Source: UTCHB3 sp964531325 (GTDB lineage: Bacteria; Bacteroidota; Ignavibacteria; Ignavibacteriales; Ignavibacteriaceae). From it: a stretch of 64,000 bases of DNA. Position 1 is the first letter of the stretch, and each line of letters opens with the position of its first letter. Positions 1 to 8,434 of the stretch are shown in pieces. The stretch lies in the NCBI GenBank assembly GCA_964531325.1, contig CAZHCW010000007.1, positions 62,001 to 126,000 on the forward strand, read 5' to 3'. The notes beneath the pieces were generated by a model. It worked only from the letters and a program-made list of their open reading frames with translations, searched no databases and was not told the origin of the DNA. A program made the position numbers and the translations under genes.

Positions 1-927
1 ATCGAAAACCCCGTTCTTCATTTCTGGAGCAATATAGCACCATTTACCTATCTCGAAGAAGAGCCTTATCACTCTCCAAATCTAAACTCAAACCAGGCCG
101 TTTGGGGGGAAATGAGGGGACAAGGAATAAAAGTATCATTAAATGGTGCCGCAGGCGACGAATTGTTTGCGGGATACGGTAACTATTTTTATAATGTTCA
201 GTTGGAAAATTTGAAAAACGGACATTTTTCCGAATTTGTTTCGAATTTAAAGTGGACAGAATATAACAGTTCTCTAAAATCATTATTACACCCGTTGATT
301 TATCTGTTTGAACAGAAAACGGGAGTTACTCTGTTGAAGCACAGGGCGGCAAACAAATCTCTGGGTTTGGAGCTTAAAAAGAAAGCATCGGGGAAGAAGT
401 ATGAATTTCTTACCGCCGAAAAGATGTTGCATTCCGAATTGACAAATACCAAAATACCTTATTGGCTTGCATCAGGCGACAAGGGGTATATGGGGCTTCC
501 GCTTGAAGTGAGAGCCCCGTTTCTTGACTACAGGTTAGTTGAGTATGCCTCAACACTTCCTGCAAGTTATCTTATTAAAGACGGTTGGCACAAGTGGATT
601 TTAAGAAAAGCAGTTGAGAAGATTTTACCTGCCGATGTAGTTTGGAGGAAAAAGAAGATGGGTTTCCCTTTCCCGTTTGAGACTTTCTTTAAAAACAACC
701 ACGAGATATTCAAAAAAATAGTTGAGAGAAGGGATAATCCATATATAGCCCATCTGCCAAACGATCAAATAATTGGTAACTGGAGGATGATAAGTTTTAT
801 TCTGTGGTATGAATACTTTTTTAATGGTAATTTGTCTCTCTTCGAAGAAATCAGCAAAATGCAATCCGCAGATGGGAAGAAGGGAAGTTTTATCCCCGGA
901 TATATCAAATATTATTCGAGGCGTTAG
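1..927 (+). CDS. asnB: Asparagine synthase-like protein, C-terminal part (5' end outside window)
   Basis: The frame is open from base 1, so the gene begins to the left; 308 residues are visible. They correspond to the C-terminal synthetase domain of glutamine-hydrolysing asparagine synthases, which convert aspartate, glutamine and ATP to asparagine. Visible conserved blocks are NGAAGDELFAGY near residue 47 (family SGxGSDELFGGY), APFLDYRLVEYAS near 173 and KMGFPFP near 220. The N-terminal glutaminase domain and the ATP-binding SGG loop lie outside the window. It runs straight into a flippase gene with no gap, so this copy probably serves a surface-polysaccharide locus, where AsnB paralogues are frequent and may amidate a sugar or donor. 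The family call is firm; the substrate is inferred. Confidence 0.85.
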   Translation: MENPVLHFWSNIAPFTYLEEEPYHSPNLNSNQAVWGEMRGQGIKVSLNGAAGDELFAGYGNYFYNVQLENLKNGHFSEFVSNLKWTEYNSSLKSLLHPLIYLFEQKTGVTLLKHRAANKSLGLELKKKASGKKYEFLTAEKMLHSELTNTKIPYWLASGDKGYMGLPLEVRAPFLDYRLVEYASTLPASYLIKDGWHKWILRKAVEKILPADVVWRKKKMGFPFPFETFFKNNHEIFKKIVERRDNPYIAHLPNDQIIGNWRMISFILWYEYFFNGNLSLFEEISKMQSADGKKGSFIPGYIKYYSRR

Positions 928-2373
928 TTGGATCTAAAAGGGAGAGCTGTTTCCGGCGTAAAATGGACTTCGCTTTCAACATTTATAATAACTGTTCTCC
1001 AACTTGGGCAACTTCTTGTGCTCGCTCGACTTCTTACTGTAGTAGAATTTGGGCTAATGGCGATTGTTACAATTATTATAAGTTTAATACGCTCATTTGC
1101 CGACCTTGGAGTAACTGCCGCAGTTATCCATTTTCAGACGACTACAACTGAACAGATTTCCACTCTATACTGGTTGAATCTTGCGACGGGTGTTGTTCTT
1201 TACCTCCTTCTTTTACTTGCAAATCCTGTCATATATATCTTTTATCCCGAACCGGGATTGCCTGAATTATTAAATGTGGTGGCTATCAGTCTTGTAATCG
1301 CACCCATAGGCTCGTTGTTCCAGACACTTTTGCAAAAAGAGATGTCGTTTAACATTCTCGCAAAACAAGAGATCGCAGCAACAAGTGTGGCAACCCTTAC
1401 AACGGTTGTTATGGCATATCTTGGTTATGGTGTATGGTCTTTGGTTGTGGGTCAATTGCTCAACATAAGCCTCAAAACTCTTTTTTTGGTTGTCCACTCC
1501 TTTGGAAAGTACCAGGTTAGCCTCTATTTTAACCTCCGGGATGTAAGAAAATATATCAATTTTGGTGTTTATCAAATGGGTGAACGCGGGATAAATTTTC
1601 TTAGTGAGCGGATCGACCAGCTCGTAATTGGGTCTGTTCTTGGTTCCGGGGCACTTGGGCTCTACAATTTTGCATACAATCTGATTAGCCAGCCTGTTAC
1701 ACTGATAAACCCGATTCTAATGAAAGTGGGGTTTCCCTATTTTGCAAAACTTCAGGACAACAAGCCGGAGCTAAAAAAAGCCTACCTGAGGATATTGTGG
1801 GTTTTGATGATAATTAACACTCCTTTGCTTCTTGGGTTGGGAGCAGCGGCACGCGAGATTGTTCCGGTAGTATTCGACCCCAAGTGGCTCGACAGTGTAG
1901 TATATATTCAAATACTTGTGTTTGTGTCAATTCTTCGAACTGCAGCGAACCCGGCAGGCAGTTTAATGCTTGCAATGGGGAGGGCCGACCTGGGCTTCAA
2001 GTGGAACCTCTCACTTTTTATAATATCAGTTCCACTGTTATATGCCGCTTCGAAAATGGGCGATACACTTTACATCGCACTGGCTCTTTTATTGTTGCAG
2101 ATAATATTGTTTTTCCCCAATTATAAATTTCTGGTATCACCTTTCACCGGAAAGTTTTTTGGTGAATATTTTTATATTATTATGAAGCCGATCGTAATTT
2201 TTATGGTAATGGCTCTCGCTGTTCTATTTTTCTCTTTCTCGGTAGAGATGAAATCGTTGGCGGCTAAAATGGGTGCTGAAATATTAATTGGGGGGATTTT
2301 GACACTTACATTGGGATACATTTTCTACAAAAAAGAGATACCGATTTTGATTAATCTCTTAAGAAACAAATAA
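928..2373 (+). CDS. Wzx-type polysaccharide flippase (MOP superfamily, WzxC-like)
   Basis: A 481-residue protein, almost entirely hydrophobic, with about 12-14 predicted membrane segments. The N-terminus (GRAVSGVKWTSLSTF) and the segment RIDQLVIGSVLGSGALGLYNFAYNL are typical of the WzxC/lipopolysaccharide exporter branch of the MOP superfamily. It is expected to flip undecaprenyl-linked oligosaccharides across the inner membrane. Translation starts at a TTG directly following the asnB stop codon, with no intervening base, which indicates coupling. A Wzy/WaaL-like gene and two glycosyltransferases follow, supporting a Wzx/Wzy-type assembly pathway. The transported glycan cannot be told from sequence. 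Confidence 0.88.
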   Translation: MDLKGRAVSGVKWTSLSTFIITVLQLGQLLVLARLLTVVEFGLMAIVTIIISLIRSFADLGVTAAVIHFQTTTTEQISTLYWLNLATGVVLYLLLLLANPVIYIFYPEPGLPELLNVVAISLVIAPIGSLFQTLLQKEMSFNILAKQEIAATSVATLTTVVMAYLGYGVWSLVVGQLLNISLKTLFLVVHSFGKYQVSLYFNLRDVRKYINFGVYQMGERGINFLSERIDQLVIGSVLGSGALGLYNFAYNLISQPVTLINPILMKVGFPYFAKLQDNKPELKKAYLRILWVLMIINTPLLLGLGAAAREIVPVVFDPKWLDSVVYIQILVFVSILRTAANPAGSLMLAMGRADLGFKWNLSLFIISVPLLYAASKMGDTLYIALALLLLQIILFFPNYKFLVSPFTGKFFGEYFYIIMKPIVIFMVMALAVLFFSFSVEMKSLAAKMGAEILIGGILTLTLGYIFYKKEIPILINLLRNK

Positions 2374-2379
2374 ATTTAA

Positions 2380-3783
2380 ATGATCGACATTACAAAACCC
2401 GGAATTAAATTTTATCTGGCAGCTTCAATATCTGTCCTGGTTTTGTTGTTTCTTCAAGTGTTTTTACTGGAACTTACTTCAAATATCCTCATACCTTTTG
2501 TATTTTTTATTCTGCTCTCGGGAATTTTTCTTCTAACCACTTTTATCAAAGACTTTTTCCTGTTTCTGCTTTTTCTTTCTGTGATCACTTACGGATATAT
2601 CGACTCTGAATTTAACTATTATCTAAATTATATGGTAATTCAGGATCTCCCGGTTCTGTTAATTGCATTTCTTGCCGTGCTTGTATATTTTTCGAGATCA
2701 ACCTCACTCGAAATTTCCATAGGTTATTTTGGGAAACCTCTCTTACTTATGTTCCTTTCCGCATTTTCACTGATGATTCTGGGCATGGCAAGAGGCAACC
2801 AGTCATATTTTGCGATCTATGAGTTTGTTAATTTTTCGTATCTCTTTCTTGCTTTTCCAATTGCGATTACGATAACAGACCCTAAAAAATATAGTATAAT
2901 TTTTAACATCATCCTCGCTGCGGGGGTGTTTATAAGCAGTCAGTATATCCTCAACGGGATAATCTTCGCTTCTGATACCAGGTTTACTTCGTTTCATGCC
3001 AGCCTTTTTCCGGTATTGCTGGCGTTACTTGTCTCCAAATTCATTTTTCTAAAAGGGGAATCGATAAAAAGGATTGGTATAGTTGCTCTGATATTTATCT
3101 TTTCTGCCGGTGCATTTGGAACACTGACAAGGTCTGTCTGGATTTCAATGTTTCTGTCAATTTTTGCTACCGTGGGATTTTATTTCTACGATAAATATGC
3201 CTCACGGCTCAAGAGATATACCAATTTTGTGATGATGGGAGCCGCCGTTGTTTCGATATTCTTTTTATATTCTTATGCAGTTGCATCGATTGAAAGTGCA
3301 CAAAAAGAGGGTTTGGACTATGCAGCAAAAGGGAGCGACCGAATAGAGTCACTTTCATCACAAACTTCTGATGCCTCATTTATGATGAGAGTAGAGATCG
3401 CATATTATCTTTACGAAAAATTTATGGCATCTCCCGTAATTGGCGAAGGATTGGGTAGTTTTGTTGGTTATAAAATTTTTGGAGATTCTGAATTAAATTA
3501 CCCTGACAGTGTATGGTTCTATTATCTCTGGAAGGGGGGCCTTCTCTTTTTTATAATTGCTGTCTGGTTGTATGTCAGATTTTTTAAAACGGCAATTAAA
3601 ATATACCGGACGAGTGATGATAAACTTGTTAAGATGTATATGCTGGCATTTATTGGGGGATTTACCGCAATGATGTTTTACGGACTTTTTGCGCCACAAA
3701 TGGTAAAATACAGTAAACTCAACCTGATATTTGCTGTAATTTATGCTTTTGTGCTTGCTGAGGAGAAGAAACTGAATGAATAA
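2380..3783 (+). CDS. O-antigen ligase/polymerase family membrane protein (Wzy/WaaL-like)
   Basis: A 467-residue integral membrane protein with about 11-12 hydrophobic segments and one larger extracytoplasmic loop at roughly residues 300-375. That loop contains SPVIGEGLGSFVGYK, the G-x-G-x-x-x-F pattern of the Wzy_C/O-antigen ligase family. Members polymerise lipid-linked repeat units (Wzy) or transfer glycan to a lipid or protein acceptor (WaaL, PglL). Sequence alone does not distinguish these, and the histidine usually found after the GxG segment in ligases is not obvious here. It starts with ATG 6 bases after the flippase and overlaps the next glycosyltransferase by 8 bases, consistent with a single operon. 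Confidence 0.8.
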   Translation: MIDITKPGIKFYLAASISVLVLLFLQVFLLELTSNILIPFVFFILLSGIFLLTTFIKDFFLFLLFLSVITYGYIDSEFNYYLNYMVIQDLPVLLIAFLAVLVYFSRSTSLEISIGYFGKPLLLMFLSAFSLMILGMARGNQSYFAIYEFVNFSYLFLAFPIAITITDPKKYSIIFNIILAAGVFISSQYILNGIIFASDTRFTSFHASLFPVLLALLVSKFIFLKGESIKRIGIVALIFIFSAGAFGTLTRSVWISMFLSIFATVGFYFYDKYASRLKRYTNFVMMGAAVVSIFFLYSYAVASIESAQKEGLDYAAKGSDRIESLSSQTSDASFMMRVEIAYYLYEKFMASPVIGEGLGSFVGYKIFGDSELNYPDSVWFYYLWKGGLLFFIIAVWLYVRFFKTAIKIYRTSDDKLVKMYMLAFIGGFTAMMFYGLFAPQMVKYSKLNLIFAVIYAFVLAEEKKLNE

Positions 3784-4924
3784 GATTGTGCATCTTGTAT
3801 CACCATATCTTTTTAACACGGGAAGTTGGATTTACTCCCAGATACAGAATCTAAACGGGTTCGAGAGTCATATTTTTACCACTTTTACACAAAATCTGGA
3901 ACAATTTCCACACAAAAACATTGTGGCTGCATGGGAATTTCCTGAGCCAAAAAAATTTATATCGCGGTTCATGTTGCGTTACCTTAACAAACAGGGATAT
4001 TTCTTCAGACCCGTTCACAATAGAATAAGACCACAAATATATCAAGCTCATATGGGTTTTGAAGGTGTGCGTTGGATGGATTTTGTTAAATCGACGGGGA
4101 CGCCACTTGTAACAACATTTTACGGACAGGATGTATCAAAACTTGGAAGAATACCATTCTGGCGGGAAAAGTACACAGAACTGTTCAAATACGGTTCTTT
4201 ATTCCTGGCTGAAGGTAATAATTTAAGGAACGAACTTATCAAGCTGGGGTGCCCGCCTGAGAAGGTAGTTGTGCAACATCTGGGGGTTGATCCTTTAAAT
4301 TATATACCAGTTAAGAAGGAAGTAAACGAGTACCGTAAGTTTAAAATTCTTCAAGCTGCTTCGTATAAACCCAAAAAGGGGTATCACTCGGCACTCTTAA
4401 CAATAAAAGAACTGCTGAAGACTCATAAAAATTTTGAATTCAGAATAATTGGTTCAGGAACAAAAGAAGAGGTTGAAGAGATGTTAACCTGGGTGAGTGA
4501 ACTTGAACTCTCTGAACATGTTAAACTGCTTGGAGCTCTGCCCCATTCTAAATACAGAGAGGAACTTGCAACAGCAGACATCTTTTTCCATCCAAGTGTG
4601 GTTGCCCCCGATGGTGATACCGAGGGTGGTTCACCTGTTGGAATAACCGAGGCATGTGCAATGGGAATCCCTGTTGTGGCAACACTTCATGCTGATATTC
4701 CGGAAGTAGTGATAGATGGAGTGACAGGCAGGCTGGCTCCCGAAAAGGATATAACCACACTTGCAGCTCACCTTGCATGGTTTATGGATAACAGCGAAAA
4801 AATGGTTGAATTTGGAGCACAGGGCAGGGAAAGGGTAGAAAAAGAGTATAATATTCATATCCAGATCAAAAGGCTTGAAATGTTATACAATGATATTCTC
4901 AAGGGGAGCAACCCCGGAATATGA
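3776..4924 (+). CDS. Glycosyltransferase family 4 (GT-B fold)
   Basis: A 382-residue cytoplasmic or peripheral glycosyltransferase. The C-terminal half carries the nucleotide-sugar binding region: KFKILQAASYKPKKGY around residue 193, then EGGSPVGITEACAMG around 282, equivalent to the retaining GT4 E-x7-E motif, followed by IPVVAT and VIDGVTGRLAPE. The N-terminal half (FYGQDVSKLGR) resembles WcaL/AmsK-type enzymes of exopolysaccharide loci. It overlaps the upstream polymerase gene by 8 bases and the next glycosyltransferase by 4 (ATGA). It probably adds one sugar of the repeat unit; donor and acceptor are unknown. Confidence 0.88.
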   Translation: MNKIVHLVSPYLFNTGSWIYSQIQNLNGFESHIFTTFTQNLEQFPHKNIVAAWEFPEPKKFISRFMLRYLNKQGYFFRPVHNRIRPQIYQAHMGFEGVRWMDFVKSTGTPLVTTFYGQDVSKLGRIPFWREKYTELFKYGSLFLAEGNNLRNELIKLGCPPEKVVVQHLGVDPLNYIPVKKEVNEYRKFKILQAASYKPKKGYHSALLTIKELLKTHKNFEFRIIGSGTKEEVEEMLTWVSELELSEHVKLLGALPHSKYREELATADIFFHPSVVAPDGDTEGGSPVGITEACAMGIPVVATLHADIPEVVIDGVTGRLAPEKDITTLAAHLAWFMDNSEKMVEFGAQGRERVEKEYNIHIQIKRLEMLYNDILKGSNPGI

Positions 4925-6147
4925 AAGTCCTTTTTATTGCAGATGGTTCTTTAAGCAATCCGATTTTACAGTCACAGGGAATTCCTCACCTCCTTGTAAA
5001 TTCTGCAAATGGGATCAAGTCGTACTTGATGACATTTGAAAATCCGCTGGTGTTAAGAGATGATGCAAAACAGAGGGATCGATTTGAACAGGCAAAGAAG
5101 ATGCTTGGCGGGGTAATCACACATGTCGAAATTCCTGTTCCTTTTGGTGAGTCGAGAATGATCATGAATAATCCCATTCTGAGGGGGTTAAGATTTTTTT
5201 TAATGATCATTGTTGGGATAATCGAAACAACAGGTATTGTGAATAAGGAGAGAATTGAAGTCCTTCACTGCCGAAGCAGTTTTCCGACAATTATAGGGGT
5301 GGTGACCAAATTTTTTACAAGCTGCAAAGTTATCTACGACAACCGGGGTATTCCCGGTGAGGAGATGAAGAGTCGAAAATTTGATCCTCAGTCATCGGTG
5401 TATAACGCAGTTGAAAGCAGTTTACTTAAACACTCCGACTCTGTTGTTGTGGTATCCAATCCTTTTAAAGATTATCTGATTAAAAGATATCATGAGCAGA
5501 AGTTGTTTGTGAAAATAAAAGTGATCGAAAATGGTTTTTCTCCGGATAGAATTCAGTATTCTGATTCACTTCGTGCAAATCGAAGGAAGGAAGAAGGTTT
5601 GGAGGATCGACTTGTAATGACCTACTCGGGAACACTAAGCAAGTGGCAGATGTTTGAAGAGATTTGTGAAGCTTTTCTTCTGTTAAAAAAAATCGAATCG
5701 AAGGCACTTTTTCTTATCCTTTCGCCCGATTCAGCACAAGTCGAAAAAATATTGCTTTCCCGGAATATTCCGTCAGAAGATTTTAGAATATTTAATATCA
5801 CCAATAATCAACTGGGCGAATATCTTATTCTTGGCGATTTTGGAACACTGTTTAGAAAGCCGTTATTATTAAACACCGTTGCGGCTCCGATAAAATTTGC
5901 TGAATATTTGGGAGCGGGTCTGCCGGTATTATTAACTCGTGGAATCGGAGATACCGAAATGATGTGTAGAAAGGGGCAATTTGGTGTTGTTATCGACCCA
6001 TCATTCAGAGATATGGAAGCTGCGCTAAAGGAAATTGTTGCACTTTCGGGATCAGACGGCATTCATAAAAAATGTTCCGAGTATGCCATCTCTTCACTTT
6101 CTGTTGATTCCGCAGCTAAAAAATACCTCGATATTTATTTTTCTTGA
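4921..6147 (+). CDS. Glycosyltransferase family 4-like protein
   Basis: A 408-residue protein with a two-domain GT-B layout. The N-terminal half has VLHCRSSFPTIIGVV and VIYDNRGIPGEEM; the C-terminal half has LVMTYSGTLSKWQMFEE near residue 230 and FAEYLGAGLPVLLTRGIGDTE near residue 325, the usual donor-binding region. The canonical acidic E-x7-E pair is poorly conserved. The start overlaps the preceding stop by 4 bases (ATGA). It is the last gene of the left polysaccharide operon, because a promoter-like sequence and prs follow. Sugar specificity cannot be read from the sequence. Confidence 0.8.
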   Translation: MKVLFIADGSLSNPILQSQGIPHLLVNSANGIKSYLMTFENPLVLRDDAKQRDRFEQAKKMLGGVITHVEIPVPFGESRMIMNNPILRGLRFFLMIIVGIIETTGIVNKERIEVLHCRSSFPTIIGVVTKFFTSCKVIYDNRGIPGEEMKSRKFDPQSSVYNAVESSLLKHSDSVVVVSNPFKDYLIKRYHEQKLFVKIKVIENGFSPDRIQYSDSLRANRRKEEGLEDRLVMTYSGTLSKWQMFEEICEAFLLLKKIESKALFLILSPDSAQVEKILLSRNIPSEDFRIFNITNNQLGEYLILGDFGTLFRKPLLLNTVAAPIKFAEYLGAGLPVLLTRGIGDTEMMCRKGQFGVVIDPSFRDMEAALKEIVALSGSDGIHKKCSEYAISSLSVDSAAKKYLDIYFS

Positions 6148-6174
6148 TTTACTAGTCTTCATTCCTTATATTTG
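6144..6174 (+). promoter_or_regulatory. Probable promoter of prs
   Basis: TTGATT, a 17-base spacer and TATATT are followed by TG, so the -10 region also reads TATATTTG. This fits both the general sigma-70 pattern and the Bacteroidetes-type TAnnTTTG element with an upstream TTG. It lies in the only gap between the polysaccharide operon and prs, about 33 bases before the prs start codon. It was found by eye and has not been tested. Confidence 0.5.
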
Positions 6175-6206
6175 TAAGCTATATTTATCTAAATTTCTGG
6201 AACACC

Positions 6207-7178
6207 ATGGATTCCGAAATCAAAATCTTTTCCGGTAGATCAAACCGGCAGCTTGCTGAAAAAATAGTTGGCTATATGGGCAGGCGATTAGATGTTGAAA
6301 AACGTCTTGGGGCATTAGAGATAAAAAAGTTTAGTGATGGTGAGATCTGGGTAAAATATGGAGAAAATGTTCGCGGAAGCGATGTTTACCTTGTCCAGTC
6401 GACCAACCCACCGGCAGAGAACTTGATGGAGCTGCTCATAATGCTTGATGCAGCGAAAAGGGCTTCAGCTAAACGGATCACGGCTATTATTCCATATTTT
6501 GGATATGCCCGGCAAGACAGAAAAGATCAGCCAAGAGTGGCAATAACTGCAAAGTTAGTCGCAAATCTGATTACATCTGCAGGTGCCGACCGTGTGATCA
6601 CAATGGATTTGCATACACCTCAGATCCAGGGATTTTTTGACATCCCGTTCGATCACCTTTACGGTTCAATAGTCTTTTACAACGAACTTAAGCACCTGAG
6701 CAATAATCTTGCCGTAATTTCACCCGATGTTGGTGGAATTAAAATGGCTCGTGCTTATGCCAATAAGTTAAATGCAAGCCTTGTTGTCAGCGACAAGCGA
6801 AGACCGGCAGCCAATGTTGCAGAGATTGCACATATCATTGGTGAGGTTGAAGGGAAAGATGTTTTGCTGGTTGATGATCTTATCGACACAGCGGGAACAT
6901 TTAAAAGCACTGTAGAGTCGCTAAAAAAACGGGGTGCCAAGCGTATTTATGCTTCGGTTACTCATCCCGTCCTTTCGGGGCCCGCAGTTGAAAGAATTAT
7001 GGACTCTGATATAGAGAAATTATTTGTCCTCGACACCATACCGGTAGATGATGACAAATTGGCGAAATTAGGAAATAAAATTCAGGTACTTAGCGCTTCA
7101 GCGATTTTTGCTGAGGCTATATTAAGAATCAACAAAAACGAGTCGATTAGCTCTTTGTTCGATAAGGACAAAGGATAA
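6207..7178 (+). CDS. prs: Ribose-phosphate pyrophosphokinase
   Basis: Makes PRPP from ribose 5-phosphate and ATP for purine, pyrimidine, NAD, His and Trp synthesis. The 323-residue length is normal. Visible motifs are KIFSGRSNRQLAEKI at the N-terminus, NPPAENLMELLIMLDA (residues 66-81), YFGYARQDRKD (catalytic and ATP-binding region), DLHTPQIQGFFDIPFDH, and the PRPP-binding loop VDDLIDTAGT near residue 224. The nearby nadC gene product (window position 44 kb) consumes PRPP. It begins a housekeeping run with rplY and pth; rplY starts 19 bases after its stop. A promoter-like element precedes it. Confidence 0.97.
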   Translation: MDSEIKIFSGRSNRQLAEKIVGYMGRRLDVEKRLGALEIKKFSDGEIWVKYGENVRGSDVYLVQSTNPPAENLMELLIMLDAAKRASAKRITAIIPYFGYARQDRKDQPRVAITAKLVANLITSAGADRVITMDLHTPQIQGFFDIPFDHLYGSIVFYNELKHLSNNLAVISPDVGGIKMARAYANKLNASLVVSDKRRPAANVAEIAHIIGEVEGKDVLLVDDLIDTAGTFKSTVESLKKRGAKRIYASVTHPVLSGPAVERIMDSDIEKLFVLDTIPVDDDKLAKLGNKIQVLSASAIFAEAILRINKNESISSLFDKDKG

Positions 7179-7197
7179 TTCCCTCACGGAGAAACAA

Positions 7198-7827
7198 ATG
7201 GAAACAAAAATTGTAAATGCGTCCGTAAGGACACTTTTTGGTAAAGCAGGAAGGAACATTTTAAAGAGCCAAGCTAAGGTACCGGGCATCTTTTACGCAA
7301 ATAAAACAGAGCCTATTGCAATAGAAGCGCTTGAAAACTCCATCAAACAGTTGCACTTCACCTCGAAGAGCTATTTGATTAATCTTCAGATTGAAGGTCA
7401 CGAACCACAGCAGTGTGTACTCAAAGATATTCAGTTGGATCCTGTTACCGAGAAGATAGTCCATTTTGATATGTACGGACTTACCAAGGGTGAAAAAGTT
7501 ACTATTGATGTCCCTGTTAAATATGAAGGTAACTCGGTTGGTGTTATTGCCGGTGGTCAGCTTTCTATCAATCTTCACAAACTCACAATTCAGTGTTTAC
7601 CAAAAGATCTGCCAAACTCGTTGACAGTGGATATAACACCTCTTAAACTTGGACAGAGTTTTAATGTCGGGAAACTGGACTATCCAAATCTTACAATACT
7701 TCATCCTGTAGAGACAGTTCTTTGTGCAATCACAATACCTCGTGGTGTTGAGATTCCTGTTGAAACAGAAGAAGCATCTGCAGAGCCAGAGGTTATAGCC
7801 AGAGGCAAGGACAAAGACGAAGAATAA
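7198..7827 (+). CDS. rplY: 50S ribosomal protein L25/general stress protein Ctc
   Basis: A 209-residue long-form bL25 (Ctc/TL5 type). The N-terminal 5S rRNA-binding domain covers about residues 1-95 (NASVRTLFGKAGRNILKSQ, VPGIFY). The C-terminal CTC beta domain follows to about 190 (TKGEKVTIDVPVKYEGNSVG, VETVLCAI), ending in a Glu-rich tail. The start ATG has a purine-rich upstream sequence (CACGGAG) at suitable distance. The prs-rplY-pth order is a common bacterial arrangement. The stop is separated from pth by only 3 bases. Confidence 0.95.
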   Translation: METKIVNASVRTLFGKAGRNILKSQAKVPGIFYANKTEPIAIEALENSIKQLHFTSKSYLINLQIEGHEPQQCVLKDIQLDPVTEKIVHFDMYGLTKGEKVTIDVPVKYEGNSVGVIAGGQLSINLHKLTIQCLPKDLPNSLTVDITPLKLGQSFNVGKLDYPNLTILHPVETVLCAITIPRGVEIPVETEEASAEPEVIARGKDKDEE

Positions 7828-7830
7828 AGC

Positions 7831-8421
7831 TTGAGATTTATAGTAGGGATTGGCAATCCGGGAAGAAAATATGAAAAAACCCGTCATAATGCAGGTTTTA
7901 TGTTTCTCGATCGTTTTGCTGCTCTCCATTCTCTGAAGTTTACACCTTCAAAATACGAATATTATCAGGCAGAGGGTTCTCTTGATGGGAATCCTTTCTT
8001 GCTTATAAAACCTGTTACATATGTAAATCTTAGTGGAAACGCTGTTTATGATCTTTTGAGTGAACATGACGGTTCGCCGGAAGATATGCTTGTTGTATAT
8101 GATGAAATTAATCTTGAACCGGGAAAATACAAAGTTAAATTAAAGGGGAGCGACGGAGGACACAACGGGATCAGCTCAATCATCTACTCGATCGGAAGTG
8201 AAAATTTCACACGATTGCGTATAGGCATCGGGAATAATTTTTCTCCCGGCGCCATGGCAGATTATGTGTTGAGTCCATTTGAAAAAGATGAGTTCGAACG
8301 CACAACAAAAGTGTTTGAAACTTGTTCATTGTTAGCAAATGAATTTATCAGAACGGGTGTTAAAGGGATACTTGACGCCAACAGTAAACTGATAATTAAA
8401 GACCAAACAATAATCGATTAA
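7831..8421 (+). CDS. pth: Peptidyl-tRNA hydrolase
   Basis: Cleaves the ester bond of peptidyl-tRNAs released from stalled ribosomes. The 196-residue length is typical. Conserved features are VGIGNPGRKYEKTRHNAGF with the catalytic histidine at residue 19, the YVNLSG segment, VVYDEINLEPGK with the catalytic-site aspartate, and GSDGGHNGISSI. The start is a TTG 3 bases after the rplY stop; no other start fits the conserved N-terminus (RFIVGIGNPG), so the TTG is well supported. It is likely translated by coupling to rplY. Confidence 0.96.
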   Translation: MRFIVGIGNPGRKYEKTRHNAGFMFLDRFAALHSLKFTPSKYEYYQAEGSLDGNPFLLIKPVTYVNLSGNAVYDLLSEHDGSPEDMLVVYDEINLEPGKYKVKLKGSDGGHNGISSIIYSIGSENFTRLRIGIGNNFSPGAMADYVLSPFEKDEFERTTKVFETCSLLANEFIRTGVKGILDANSKLIIKDQTIID

Positions 8422-8434
8422 TCCGGGAGATTAA